In this document: positions 8,178 through 16,725 of the stretch, piece by piece
How the letters are laid out: each line of letters begins with the position of its first letter
How positions within the stretch are numbered: the first letter of the stretch is position 1
Origin: Alexandriicola marinus
GTDB taxonomy: Bacteria > Pseudomonadota > Alphaproteobacteria > Rhodobacterales > Rhodobacteraceae
NCBI RefSeq assembly: GCF_004000435.1
Contig: NZ_RBVZ01000004.1
Location: forward strand, 124,001-188,000
DNA length: 64,000 bases
Direction of reading: 5' to 3'
Made by a program: the position numbers and the translations under genes
The notes under the pieces: model-generated
Seen by the model: only the letters and a program-made list of their open reading frames with translations
Told to the model about the DNA's origin: nothing
The model's database searches: none

Positions 8178-8980
8178 TAGCGTCGCCTGTTAGGCACAGG
8201 CCATTCGGACGGCTCTTTGATCTCGGGCAGGCCCCTGACATCGCGGTTGGACGCAGAAGGCAGGCACAGCATGTTGAAGGATCCGAGGCCTTCGAAATGG
8301 TTCTCTGCCAGGTGCCGGAAATTGCGTTTCCGGTAGAGCGGAACGACAAGTGCGAATACCCGGTAATCGAGAGAGAAAAGCCGTTCGATCAATGCATGCG
8401 ATGTCTCCGGTTCCTCGTTCTCGATGCTCAGGATAGGTTGGCACCGGCGCAGAGTGTCCGTGGCACCATCGAGCATCTCGCCTTCCATGCCCTGGATATC
8501 AGCCTTGAGAAAATCAAGGCGCGGCAGATTCAGCGCATCGAGCGGCAGAACGGGAACGCGGTCGCCGGGCCCGTCTGGCCTGAGCCCGGGGGCGCCGGAA
8601 TTTCTGCCCTCGCCAAACGGGATAACCGGCATCACCGCCTCTCCCACTCCTGCTCCGAGGCCCGCCTGACGCGCCTCGACATGTGTCAGCCCATTGAGCG
8701 CGAGGTTGCCGCACAGCATCTGAAAGACCGGCCTTTGTGGCTCGAACGCGATGACATGGCCCGAGGTCCCGACCGCGTGGGCAAACAGGAGCGTGAAACA
8801 GCCGATATGCGCCCCGGCATCAACGACGACCTGCCCGGGACGAACGATCTGACGGTAGACGTCGCCCTCGGCCGGGCTGAATTCGCCATAGAGATCGAGC
8901 GACCGCCCGATATACGCATCCGTCGGGTCGAACATCATCCGCCCGTCGCGGCAGTCGCGTATCGTCGGCCGCCAGGTCAT
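8177..8980 (-). CDS. FkbM-family SAM-dependent methyltransferase
   Basis: A 267-residue Rossmann methyltransferase. VVVDAGAHIGCFTLLFA is motif I (SAM glycine loop) and IAFEPQRPVFQML is motif II with the acidic ribose-binding residue. LDFLKADIQGMEGEMLDGA is the FkbM-type block before ILSIENEEP. FkbM enzymes usually O-methylate sugars or polyketides. It starts 3 bp after the OsmC-like gene's stop on the same strand, so it appears to be the last gene of the TRAP/BKACE operon, although no sugar substrate is obvious there. Confidence 0.82.
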   Translation of the reverse strand: MTWRPTIRDCRDGRMMFDPTDAYIGRSLDLYGEFSPAEGDVYRQIVRPGQVVVDAGAHIGCFTLLFAHAVGTSGHVIAFEPQRPVFQMLCGNLALNGLTHVEARQAGLGAGVGEAVMPVIPFGEGRNSGAPGLRPDGPGDRVPVLPLDALNLPRLDFLKADIQGMEGEMLDGATDTLRRCQPILSIENEEPETSHALIERLFSLDYRVFALVVPLYRKRNFRHLAENHFEGLGSFNMLCLPSASNRDVRGLPEIKEPSEWPVPNRRR

Positions 8981-8983
8981 GGC

Positions 8984-9481
8984 CTAGTCGGCGTCAACGA
9001 ACCCGTCCACTGTCTTCAGCCGGTGACGGACCGAGTTGACCTGGCCCAATGTCTGTTCGACGAAACAGCCCTTCTTCGCCGCGGCGATCAGCGCTAGCTG
9101 CGCGTCGATCGGGTTCGGACTGTCGAGGATCACGTCGATATCGAAGCTTTTGGGCGCTGTCTCGTAGATCCGACCCTTGGGCGTCCAGACCCATGTGACA
9201 CGGCAATCGACCTTCAGATCGGTGATCGTTACGTCCATCCGTTTCGCGAAGGCGCGAAGCTGTGTCATGATGCAGCCCGTAAGCCCGCCGATGAACAATG
9301 CCAGCGGCGGCGGCGCGGTGGCATCCCCTCCGTGGAACGGGCCCTCGTCGGTGGCGAGCGTGAAATGCTCTTCCATCGGGCTGATCATGGACACATCAAG
9401 GTCATTGCGCATCTTGCCATTGGCCTGTCCGTGACAGGTGAAGGTGACTTCGGTCACGGTCTTGGGCTGCTTGACCTCCAT
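8984..9481 (-). CDS. OsmC-family protein
   Basis: A 165-residue OsmC/Ohr-like protein. The two cysteines expected of the fold are GLTGCIMTQLR (mid-protein, central helix) and AAAKKGCFVEQTL (C-terminal). Family members reduce organic hydroperoxides or act as thiol-dependent hydrolases. Its ATG overlaps the last base of the BKACE gene's stop codon region, and FkbM follows after 3 bp, so it is embedded in the catabolic operon rather than a stress operon. The exact role is uncertain. Confidence 0.75.
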   Translation of the reverse strand: MEVKQPKTVTEVTFTCHGQANGKMRNDLDVSMISPMEEHFTLATDEGPFHGGDATAPPPLALFIGGLTGCIMTQLRAFAKRMDVTITDLKVDCRVTWVWTPKGRIYETAPKSFDIDVILDSPNPIDAQLALIAAAKKGCFVEQTLGQVNSVRHRLKTVDGFVDAD

Positions 9482-10410
9482 CAGAAATTCACCCTGTCGC
9501 CGCCCTTGAGGCCGAGGATATCGCGGGCCTCGTCGGGTGTGGCCACGTCATTGCCCTGAAGTTCGAGGATCTTGCGGATCTTCTCGACCTGCTGGGCGTT
9601 CGACGTGGCAAGCTCTCCGCGCGAGATATAGAGCGAATCCTCGAGACCCACGCGCACATGGCCACCAAGCTGGGCCGCGACGGCGGCCAGCTTCATCTGC
9701 TGCGATCCCGCGCCCAGGACCGACCATTGATACTGATCACCGAACAGCTTGTCGGCGGTGCGCTTCATGAACAGCAGGTTGTCGATCTCGGCCGAGATGC
9801 CGCCCAGCACGCCCATCACGAATTGCAGGAAGATCGGCGCCTTGAACATGCCCCGGTCGAGGCAGAATTTCAGGTTGTAGAGATGGCCCACGTCATAGCA
9901 TTCATGCTCGAACTTGGCGTTGTGGGGATCGCCGCCCAGCGCCTCGGCGACCATGCGGATATCGGCGAATGTGTTGCGGAAGATGTTGGCCTCCGACCCG
10001 CGCAGATAGCCCTCTTCCCAATCCTCTTTCCAGTCGTCATAGCGATCGGCCAGCGGGTGCAGCGCGAAATTCATCGACCCCATGTTGATCGAACACATCT
10101 CGGGCGAATAGCGCAGGGCCGCGGGGATGCGTTGTTCGACCGTCATCGTCGGGCTGCCGCCGGTGGTGATGTTCACGATGGCATTCGTGGCCTGCTTGAT
10201 CCGGGGCAGGAACAGCTCGAAATCCTCGGGCGCGACAGAGGGCGCGCCGTTGTCGGGGTTGCGCGCATGAAGGTGCAGGATCGCCGCCCCGGCCTCGGCC
10301 GCGGCGATCGCCTGTTCGGCGATGCTGTCGGGCGTGACGGGAAGCGCATCCGACATGGTGGGCGTGTGGATCGCGCCGGTGATGGCGCAGGTGATGATCG
10401 TCTTGGGCAT
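9481..10410 (-). CDS. Beta-keto acid cleavage enzyme (BKACE, DUF849)
   Basis: A 309-residue zinc-dependent TIM-barrel enzyme. ITCAITGAIHTP is the N-terminal signature, and ILHLHARNP carries two metal-ligand histidines. NITTGGSPTM, HECYDVGHL and HVRVGLEDSLY follow in family order. BKACE enzymes condense a beta-keto acid with acetyl-CoA to give acetoacetate and a new acyl-CoA; 3-keto-5-aminohexanoate is the founding substrate. It probably acts on the acid imported by the adjacent TRAP system. Substrate cannot be read from the sequence. Confidence 0.85.
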   Translation of the reverse strand: MPKTIITCAITGAIHTPTMSDALPVTPDSIAEQAIAAAEAGAAILHLHARNPDNGAPSVAPEDFELFLPRIKQATNAIVNITTGGSPTMTVEQRIPAALRYSPEMCSINMGSMNFALHPLADRYDDWKEDWEEGYLRGSEANIFRNTFADIRMVAEALGGDPHNAKFEHECYDVGHLYNLKFCLDRGMFKAPIFLQFVMGVLGGISAEIDNLLFMKRTADKLFGDQYQWSVLGAGSQQMKLAAVAAQLGGHVRVGLEDSLYISRGELATSNAQQVEKIRKILELQGNDVATPDEARDILGLKGGDRVNF

Positions 10411-10413
10411 GGA

Positions 10414-11190
10414 TCAGTCCTCTATAATGGCGACCGCGCGGACGAACCCGGCGGAGGCGGCTTTGATCTTGAACGGGAAACAGGAGACCATGAAGCCGGT
10501 CCCCGGCAATTGGTCGAGATTGGCAAGCTTTTCGATATGGCTGTAGCCGATCTCCATGCTCGCGCGGTGCCCCTCCCAGATGATGGCCGGGTCCGGCTCT
10601 TCGGCAAAGCGTTTGGCGGTGTGGATGAACGGCGCGTCCCAGCTCCATGCGTCGGTGCCAGTGATCCGCACACCCTGTTCCAGAAGGTGCAGCGTCGCCT
10701 CGCGCCCCATGCCGCAGCCTTTCGCCAGATAGTCAGGTTGGCCGTAGCGGTCGCCCGCAGAGGTATTGACCAGCACGATATCGAGAGGCTGGATCCGGTG
10801 CCCGATCCTTGCAAGTTCGGCGTCGACCTCGGCGGGCGTGACCACATGGCCGTCGGGCAGGTGCCGGAAATCAAGCTTGACGCCCGGGTTGAAGCACCAT
10901 TCCAGCGGCACCTCGTCGATGGTGATCGCGCGTTCGCCCCGCGACATGGTGGAATGGTGGTGATAGGGCGCGTCGAGATGCGTCCCGTTGTGGGTATAGA
11001 TGGTCAGTTTCTCGATCGCCCAGCCTTCCCCGCCGGGGAGATCCTCCTCCGTCAGGCCGGGAAAGAACGACACGACCTGTTGGGCGGTGTCCTTACCGGA
11101 GAAGTATTCGATCTTGGGCAGCATCATGTCGGGGTCGGATGGAATATCAGCCTCCAGCGCGACGGAAAGATCAATGTAGCGTCGTCCCAT
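10414..11190 (-). CDS. Cyclase-family (kynurenine formamidase-like) metal hydrolase
   Basis: A 258-residue Pfam Cyclase-type enzyme. The signature H-x-G-T-H-x-D-x-P-x-H is present as THNGTHLDAPYHHH at about residues 67-80, providing metal ligands. GTDAWSWDAPF and HRASMEIGYSHIEKLANLDQLP are typical of the larger subgroup. Members hydrolyse amides, lactones or cyclic imides. It lies 3 bp upstream of the BKACE gene and 9 bp downstream of dctM, suggesting it opens the ring or amide of an imported compound. Confidence 0.8.
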   Translation of the reverse strand: MGRRYIDLSVALEADIPSDPDMMLPKIEYFSGKDTAQQVVSFFPGLTEEDLPGGEGWAIEKLTIYTHNGTHLDAPYHHHSTMSRGERAITIDEVPLEWCFNPGVKLDFRHLPDGHVVTPAEVDAELARIGHRIQPLDIVLVNTSAGDRYGQPDYLAKGCGMGREATLHLLEQGVRITGTDAWSWDAPFIHTAKRFAEEPDPAIIWEGHRASMEIGYSHIEKLANLDQLPGTGFMVSCFPFKIKAASAGFVRAVAIIED

Positions 11191-11199
11191 GAAAACCTC

Positions 11200-12516
11200 C
11201 TATCGGCCCAGAAGACCGGTTGCGATGGATGGAAAGGCGATGATCAGCCCCAGCGCCGCAAGCATCATCAACGCGAAGGGCGCGGCCCCCGCAAAGATGT
11301 CGCCAAGGCTGATGCTGTCATCATCGAGGGTGGATTTGATCACATAGACGGATATGCCGAAGGGCGGGGTCAGAAGCCCGATCTCGACGGCCAGAACCGT
11401 CACGATACCAAACCAGATCAGGTCGATCCCCATCGGCTGAATGATCGGCAGCATCAACGGCACGAGGATCAGCATGATCGACGAGCTGTCGAGGATCATC
11501 CCCATGGCGATCACGATGGCGCAATAAAGAAGGATCAGCCCGATCCGGCCCAGATCCGCCCCTGCGGCCATGTCACCGAATGTCGCGGGCACGCCCGAAA
11601 AGGCGAGCATCCGGGAATACATCTGCGCCGCGATGATCAGGAAACAGACCGACGCGGTGACAAGCCCCGTCTCAACCAGCACCCGCCACAGCGCGGCCCA
11701 GCCGATCCGGCGTTTCGCAATCCCTATCGCCAGCGCGCCGATCGCGCCCATGGCCCCCGCCTCGACCGGGGTGAAGAAGCCAAGGTAGATGCCGCCCAGA
11801 ACGATTGCGATCAGGCCGGTGATCGGCAGGCCCTTGGCGATCAGCTCGCGCGCAGTCATCTCCTCGCCGCCCTGTCCGAGGTTGCGGCCCACATAGCCCG
11901 GCGCGGCAAAGGCCAGAAGGATCGTGCCCAGCGCGAACAGAACCGCCAGCAGAAGGCCAGGGCCCACGCCCGCAAGAAACAGGTCCCCGATGCTTTGCTC
12001 GGTCAGCAATCCATAAAGGATCAGCAACAGGCTCGGCGGGATCATCATGCCCAGAACCGAGCTGCCGGCCACGACCCCGACCGAGAACCGCGCGGTATAG
12101 CCGTGGCGCCGCATCTCGGGCACCGCGATCTTGGTGAAGACCGCGGCCGAGGCAATGGAGATCCCGGTGATCGCGGCAAAGATCGCGTTGGCCATGACCG
12201 TGCCGACGCCAAGCCCGCCCCTGATCCGCCGGGTCAGCGCGTTGGCCACGTCATAGGCGTCGCGCCCCATGCCGGTTTCCGACACGATGAAGCCCATCAG
12301 GACGAACAGCGGCACCACGCCGAAGAAATAGCTTGCGATGGCATCGTTCGCCGCCAGTCCCAGCATCTTTGCCGCCAGAAGCGGCGTGCCCTTTATCGCC
12401 CACATGCCCGCGAAGGAGCACAGGATCAGCGCGATCGGCACATAAAGCCCGCCCATCACCAGAAGCCCCATGGCCCCCAGCGCGATCAGCCCGATTTCAA
12501 ACGCGGCCATCGGCAC
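11200..12516 (-). CDS. dctM: TRAP transporter large permease (DctM)
   Basis: A 438-residue membrane protein with about 12 hydrophobic segments. GMIIPPSLLLILYGLLTEQSIGDLF and TPVEAGAMGAIGALAIG are classic DctM motifs. It forms the sodium-coupled translocation pore of a tripartite ATP-independent transporter with the DctQ protein encoded just upstream. The start at 12516 overlaps dctQ by 20 bp; an ATG at 12510 is a close alternative. It should import a carboxylate used by the cyclase and BKACE enzymes. Confidence 0.92.
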   Translation of the reverse strand: MPMAAFEIGLIALGAMGLLVMGGLYVPIALILCSFAGMWAIKGTPLLAAKMLGLAANDAIASYFFGVVPLFVLMGFIVSETGMGRDAYDVANALTRRIRGGLGVGTVMANAIFAAITGISIASAAVFTKIAVPEMRRHGYTARFSVGVVAGSSVLGMMIPPSLLLILYGLLTEQSIGDLFLAGVGPGLLLAVLFALGTILLAFAAPGYVGRNLGQGGEEMTARELIAKGLPITGLIAIVLGGIYLGFFTPVEAGAMGAIGALAIGIAKRRIGWAALWRVLVETGLVTASVCFLIIAAQMYSRMLAFSGVPATFGDMAAGADLGRIGLILLYCAIVIAMGMILDSSSIMLILVPLMLPIIQPMGIDLIWFGIVTVLAVEIGLLTPPFGISVYVIKSTLDDDSISLGDIFAGAAPFALMMLAALGLIIAFPSIATGLLGR

Positions 12517-13030
12517 CCCCGAGGAACCGGCGCAGGATGCGCGCCGCGAATTGCAGCGTCAGAAGGCCGCCGCCGAGGATGATCATCGCCTTGACCGGCC
12601 ATGTGGGTGCCGTGAAATCGCCGACCGCGCCCACGAATTCGTTCCTTTCCCACGCGCGGGTGAAAATCGGCCATGTGGCGGAGACGATCACCGCCACCAC
12701 CGCCATGCCCAGCAGATCATAGAGCGTCTCGAGACTGCGCTTGATGCCGGGCCGGCGGCTGCCGACCCAGTTCAAAAGCGCGTCCGACCGGGTCATCCGC
12801 CCGGATTTGAGCGCCTGCGGCGCCTGAAGGAAGACGATCGCCACGATCGACAGCGACACGAGTTCGGGCACCCCCGACAGGGGCGCCCCCGCAAGGTTGC
12901 GGCCCAGCACGTCGATGCCGATCAGCACCATCAGCCCGAGGATCAGGAGCGAACCGCAGACATTGGCCAACAGGGTCAGACGGTCGAGCCAGCGCAAAAG
13001 CGCCGGCTCTGCCCGTGTCACGGCGGTCAA
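12497..13030 (-). CDS. dctQ: TRAP transporter small permease (DctQ)
   Basis: A 177-residue protein with four predicted transmembrane helices (about residues 20-42, 55-75, 100-120 and 145-165). IDVLGRNLAGAPLSGVPELVSLSIVAIVFL is the recognisable DctQ region between helices 1 and 2. It couples the binding protein to DctM. The gene begins 3 bp after dctP and overlaps dctM, as expected for a TRAP operon. Confidence 0.9.
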   Translation of the reverse strand: MTAVTRAEPALLRWLDRLTLLANVCGSLLILGLMVLIGIDVLGRNLAGAPLSGVPELVSLSIVAIVFLQAPQALKSGRMTRSDALLNWVGSRRPGIKRSLETLYDLLGMAVVAVIVSATWPIFTRAWERNEFVGAVGDFTAPTWPVKAMIILGGGLLTLQFAARILRRFLGGADGRV

Positions 13031-13033
13031 GGG

Positions 13034-14089
13034 TTACTCCATGTCCCAGTCGCGCAGCGGCGTGGCGCCGCCGGCCCGCATCGTCTCCATGTAGAGCGAG
13101 AGGATCTCGCTGCCGGGCTGCCCGTTGGCATCCAGTTCCTCGGCCCAGGCTTTGGCGGCGTTGTCCATGCCCGCGGCCCAGGCCTCGCGCATCTCGGCCG
13201 GCGCTTCGGTGATCGTGGCGCCCTGTTCGCCCATCGCGGCAAAGGCCGCCTCGACCGCGCCCTCCAGCGCATCGAGATACCAGTCGGAGGTGGTGTCGGC
13301 GGCGGCCAGCATCGCGTCCTGCACCTCGGTCGGCAGGCCCGCCCACCAATCGGCATTGGCGCAGAGGCTGCCGGCATATTGCGCGCCAAGACCCATCCGC
13401 GTGATGTAGGGCGCCACCTCGTAGAGCTTGCCCGGCAGGGCGGCGGAGGCAAATACGATCACCCCGTCGAAGACGCCCGAGCTGAGTTCGTTGTAATAGG
13501 TGGTCAGGTTGCCCGACACGCCGACCGCACCGGTCCCCGACAGCCAGTTCAGCGCAGCCCCCGGCGCGCCGATCTTGCGGCCCTCAAGATCTGCGAGGCT
13601 TTCGACAGGGAAATTGGTCATCAAGAGATAATCGTCGATGGCGACCGGCGCGCCCAGATAGACCACGCCATTATCCTCGAACGGCTGCTGCATCCGCGCA
13701 TCGGTGGACAGCAACTCGTCCATCAGGTCCGAGATCGTGCGCGCGTCGTCGCTGACGAAAGGCGTGTAGTAGGTCACGTTGTGCACCGCCAGCTTGGCCG
13801 GATCGAACAGCGACTGGCAGATCCCGATCTCGGCAAGCCCGGCCTCGACGGCCTCGAGTTCTTCGCCCACGCCGGCGATGGCGCCACCGTAAAGACCCTG
13901 GAACGTCACGCTGTGGCCGGTCCCCTCAAGGTTCTCGGCAACAGCCGGCACGAAGGCCTGATCGACCATCTGAACCCAGCGAAAGACCGGCGGATGGCCC
14001 GCCGCGACCGTGGCCGAAAAGCTGTCGGCCATCGTGGCCGCGGGCAGCGCAGCCAGCGCCGCGGCAAATGTCGTTGTCCTGAGCGTCAT
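13034..14089 (-). CDS. dctP: TRAP transporter periplasmic substrate-binding protein (DctP)
   Basis: A 351-residue binding protein with a short Sec signal (MTLRTTTFAAALAALPAATMA, cleavage near residue 21). GLYGGAIAGVGEELEAVEAGLAEIGI is the canonical DctP region, and KIGAPGAALNWLSGTGAVGV lines the ligand site. It delivers the substrate to DctQM. A strong AGGGAGGA site precedes the ATG. It is 21 bp after the tetR stop. DctP ligands are usually organic acids, and the Arg that pairs with carboxylate is not confidently placed. Confidence 0.9.
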   Translation of the reverse strand: MTLRTTTFAAALAALPAATMADSFSATVAAGHPPVFRWVQMVDQAFVPAVAENLEGTGHSVTFQGLYGGAIAGVGEELEAVEAGLAEIGICQSLFDPAKLAVHNVTYYTPFVSDDARTISDLMDELLSTDARMQQPFEDNGVVYLGAPVAIDDYLLMTNFPVESLADLEGRKIGAPGAALNWLSGTGAVGVSGNLTTYYNELSSGVFDGVIVFASAALPGKLYEVAPYITRMGLGAQYAGSLCANADWWAGLPTEVQDAMLAAADTTSDWYLDALEGAVEAAFAAMGEQGATITEAPAEMREAWAAGMDNAAKAWAEELDANGQPGSEILSLYMETMRAGGATPLRDWDME

Positions 14090-14110
14090 TTTCTTTTCCT
14101 CCCTTTGAAC

Positions 14111-14782
14111 TCACGGGCCCTTGTTCGTGTCTTTCCCCCCTGCGCGGGCCAGCGCATGAAGGCCTCCCTCGGAATAGGCGACGACCTGTTGGATCAACGC
14201 CTCGGTTTCCATCAACGCCCCGTCCTGCGCGCCCATCAGCCGCTCGGGCCGCCCGTCGCGCGCGATCACGGAGATCAGCACTCCCAGCGTGAAGGCGTAG
14301 CCGAGCCCTGCCCCCTCCTCGCCCAGCGCAGGGCACGCCCTGTGAAGGGCCGCGACGAATTGCAACGCCATCGGGTCATAGCATTCGCGCACCAGCGCCT
14401 GATCCCGCTCGCGCCCCACGATCAGGCCCGAAAAGATGCGGGCATAGGCCCTGTCGCCGCCTTCGGGGCCAAGCGGCGGGCGCACCAGCGCCTCGATCAC
14501 GGCGGCAAGCGCATCTGCCCGCGCGAAATCGACTGCGTTCAGCAGTTCGAGCCTGCGGTCATTGATCATGCCCGACCGGTGACGGATCACCTCGGCATAC
14601 AGATGATCCTTGGTGCCGAAATGGTAATGCAGCAGACCCTGACTTACCCCGGCGCGTTCCGCGATGGCCTTCATCCCCGTCCCGTCGAAGCCCCATTGGG
14701 CAAAGACCTCCTCGGCGGCGACGAGGATCTTCTCCGTCGCGCTGTCGGTGACCTGCCTGCCTTGGGTGCGTGCCAATGCCAT
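14111..14782 (-). CDS. TetR-family regulator of the TRAP/BKACE operon
   Basis: A 223-residue repressor. The N-terminal HTH is IAERAGVSQGLLHYHFGTKDHLYAEV, with helix 1 ILVAAEEVFAQWGFDGTGMKA, and the rest is an all-helical ligand domain. It is the first gene of the leftward operon. Its start codon lies about 6 bp from a -10-like TAGCCT, so the message may be leaderless. A 20 bp palindrome covers the -35, which implies autorepression and release by a pathway ligand. Confidence 0.88.
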   Translation of the reverse strand: MALARTQGRQVTDSATEKILVAAEEVFAQWGFDGTGMKAIAERAGVSQGLLHYHFGTKDHLYAEVIRHRSGMINDRRLELLNAVDFARADALAAVIEALVRPPLGPEGGDRAYARIFSGLIVGRERDQALVRECYDPMALQFVAALHRACPALGEEGAGLGYAFTLGVLISVIARDGRPERLMGAQDGALMETEALIQQVVAYSEGGLHALARAGGKDTNKGP

Positions 14783-14788
14783 GACGTG

Positions 14789-14821
14789 AGGCTAGGGCGT
14801 CCTGACTGATCGGTCAATCAG
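14789..14821 (-). promoter_or_regulatory. tetR operon promoter with overlapping TetR-type operator
   Basis: On the minus strand TTGACC (14817-14812) and TAGCCT (14794-14789) are 17 bp apart. The imperfect palindrome CTGACTGATCGGTCAATCAG at 14802-14821 (16 of 20 positions symmetric) overlaps the -35. The predicted transcription start falls at or next to the tetR ATG at 14782. Binding by the adjacent TetR protein is inferred. Confidence 0.7.
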
Positions 14822-14844
14822 GAGTTCGGACCCTCGCCCGCCGT

Positions 14845-14873
14845 TTGACAAGCCGGCGGCAACGCCCTTCGAT
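14845..14873 (+). promoter_or_regulatory. Candidate promoter of the P1 peptidase gene
   Basis: A consensus -35 TTGACA at 14845-14850 is followed after 17 bp by TTCGAT at 14868-14873, a weak -10 (3 of 6). The start codon at 14909 is 36 bp downstream. It lies about 24 bp from the TetR palindrome, so the repressor might also affect it. Confidence 0.35.
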
Positions 14874-14908
14874 GCGGGGCCAGTCCAATTGATGAAAGAC
14901 CGAATCGC

Positions 14909-15913
14909 ATGCAGCCCGGACCTCGAAACAGCCTGACCGATATCCCCGGCCTTCAGGTCGGACAGGCCGAGGATCGGGCCCTGAAATCGGGGGTGACGGT
15001 CGTGATGGGCGCGGCCCCGATGGTGGCAAGCGTCGCGGTGATGGGCGGCGCGCCCGGCACCCGCGAGACGGACCTGCTGGAGCCCGACAAATCCGCGCCC
15101 GCCGTTGATGCGCTGGTCCTTTCAGGTGGCTCGGCCTTTGGTCTCGATGCCGCAAGCGGCGTCGTCGCGCGCCTGCGCGAGATGGGCCGCGGCTTCGAGG
15201 TAGGCCCCGTGCGCGTGCCCATCGTGCCCGCGGCGATCATCTTCGACCTGCTCAATGGCGGCGACAAGGGCTGGACCGACAGCCCCTACCCCGCGCTTGG
15301 CCGGGCCGCCGTGGACGCCTTGGGCGAGGACATCCGGCTGGGCAGTCACGGGGCCGGAACCGGCGCCCTGACCGCACGGATGAAGGGGGGGACCGGCACT
15401 GCCTCTCTGGAGATCGGGGAGGGCGTGACGGTGGCCGCGCTGATGATCGCAAACCCGATCGGCAGCCCCTGCACCAGGGGCGACCGGCATTTCTGGGCCG
15501 CCCCTTTCGAACTGGGCGGCGAATTCGGCGGGTTCGGCCCCGATCCGGCAAGCGGACTGGTGGATCCGGAAGAAAGCCTCAAATACGGCGCGCTTTCCCG
15601 TCACGCCAACACCACCATCGGCCTCGTGGCGACCAATGCGCAGCTGACCAAGGCGCAGGCCAAGCGCATGGCCACCGCCGCCCATGACGGCATCGCCCGT
15701 GCCATCGTGCCGTCGCACAGCCCTGCCGACGGTGACCTGATCTTCGCGGCCACCACCTGCGACGGCCCCGTCGCGGACGACACGCGACTGGGGACGATCT
15801 GCAACGCGGCGGCCCATTGCGTCGCGCGCAGCATCGCGCGCGCGGTCTATGAGGCGCGCCCCGCCGCCGGTGATATCCTACCCTGCTGGTCCGATCTGAA
15901 CGGGGTGCCCTGA
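14909..15913 (+). CDS. P1-family (S58, DmpA-like) peptidase
   Basis: A 334-residue enzyme of the P1/DmpA group. N-terminal NSLTDIPGLQVGQAED is family-typical, as are VLSGGSAFGLDAASGV and the glycine-rich LGSHGAGTGALTARMKGGTGT. ANTTIGLVATN contains the likely autoproteolysis point between Asn234 and Thr235, so the protein should mature into two chains with an N-terminal nucleophile. Such enzymes release N-terminal residues, some from beta-amino acids or amides. Its stop overlaps the hydrolase start by one base. The role may be intracellular amide or peptide turnover. Confidence 0.8.
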   Translation: MQPGPRNSLTDIPGLQVGQAEDRALKSGVTVVMGAAPMVASVAVMGGAPGTRETDLLEPDKSAPAVDALVLSGGSAFGLDAASGVVARLREMGRGFEVGPVRVPIVPAAIIFDLLNGGDKGWTDSPYPALGRAAVDALGEDIRLGSHGAGTGALTARMKGGTGTASLEIGEGVTVAALMIANPIGSPCTRGDRHFWAAPFELGGEFGGFGPDPASGLVDPEESLKYGALSRHANTTIGLVATNAQLTKAQAKRMATAAHDGIARAIVPSHSPADGDLIFAATTCDGPVADDTRLGTICNAAAHCVARSIARAVYEARPAAGDILPCWSDLNGVP

Positions 15914-16725
15914 TGCCGACTTTGCAGACCGACGGAGCCGAGCTTCACTACGAGACCGGCGGCAGCGGCCCGCCGCTCCTGCTCCTGGCGGGGATGTTCA
16001 GCGACAGTGCCAGCTGGGGCCCGGTCGTGGCCCCGCTCGAGGCGCAATTCACCGTCATCCGACCCGACAACCGCACCACCGGGCGGACACGCCACGCGGG
16101 CGCGGCGCGGGTCGAGGACATGGCCCGCGATGCGGCCGCCCTGCTCGAGGAACTGGCGCTGGGGCCTGCCCATATCGTTGGGCATTCGCTGGGCGGAGCG
16201 CTGGCGCTGATGATCGCGGACGAACGGCCCGGACTTGTTCGGTCGGTCCTCTTGTCCTGCACCGCGCCGCTGCCGCGGCCGCATCTTGTCGCGCTTTTCG
16301 ACGGCCTGTGCCGGATCCGCGCCGCGGCCGGGAGCGACTGGCTGCGCGCGCTCTATCCATGGCTCTTTGCGCCGCCCTTCTTCGAAGAACCGAGGAACGT
16401 TGAGGCCGCGATGCTGGCCGCCGGCGCCTATCCCCATGCCCAAAGCCTTACGGCGATGCAGGCGCAGGTCGCGGCCTTCGCGGCATTCGATCCGATGGCG
16501 CTGAGACCAGTGACGGGCCTACCGACCCGCGCGGTCTTTGCAGGCGAGGATCTGATCGTGCCGGACGCCCTTGCCCGGGCCCGGCTTGCGGAACTGGGCG
16601 TGGCCGATGCCGTCACGATACCAGGCGCAGGCCATTCCCTGCATTGGGAAGCGCCGGAGGCCTTCGTGAGCGAAATACTGCAATTCCTAGGGCCAAAAAC
16701 TGATCTTCAAAGGCTCAGGAGTTGA
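15913..16725 (+). CDS. Alpha/beta-fold hydrolase
   Basis: A 270-residue hydrolase. LLLLAGMFSDSASWGPV is the oxyanion region, VGHSLGGALAL is the nucleophile elbow with Ser, GEDLIVPD carries the acid, and GAGHSLHWEAP carries the catalytic His. It is most like the 3-oxoadipate enol-lactonase/esterase group, but the substrate is open. It overlaps the P1 peptidase gene (TGATG), so the pair is coupled, and it overlaps the convergent SHMT-like gene by 11 bp. Confidence 0.8.
   Translation: MPTLQTDGAELHYETGGSGPPLLLLAGMFSDSASWGPVVAPLEAQFTVIRPDNRTTGRTRHAGAARVEDMARDAAALLEELALGPAHIVGHSLGGALALMIADERPGLVRSVLLSCTAPLPRPHLVALFDGLCRIRAAAGSDWLRALYPWLFAPPFFEEPRNVEAAMLAAGAYPHAQSLTAMQAQVAAFAAFDPMALRPVTGLPTRAVFAGEDLIVPDALARARLAELGVADAVTIPGAGHSLHWEAPEAFVSEILQFLGPKTDLQRLRS

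Noticed and set aside
9658-12582. 974-codon open frame on the plus strand opposite the BKACE, cyclase and dctM genes
   Set aside because: It is the antisense shadow of well-recognised genes in GC-rich DNA, with low-complexity Arg/His/Gly/Asp-rich translation and no domain.
12470-14809. 779-codon plus-strand open frame opposite dctQ, dctP and tetR
   Set aside because: Same cause: third-position GC bias leaves the opposite strand open. The translation resembles no family.
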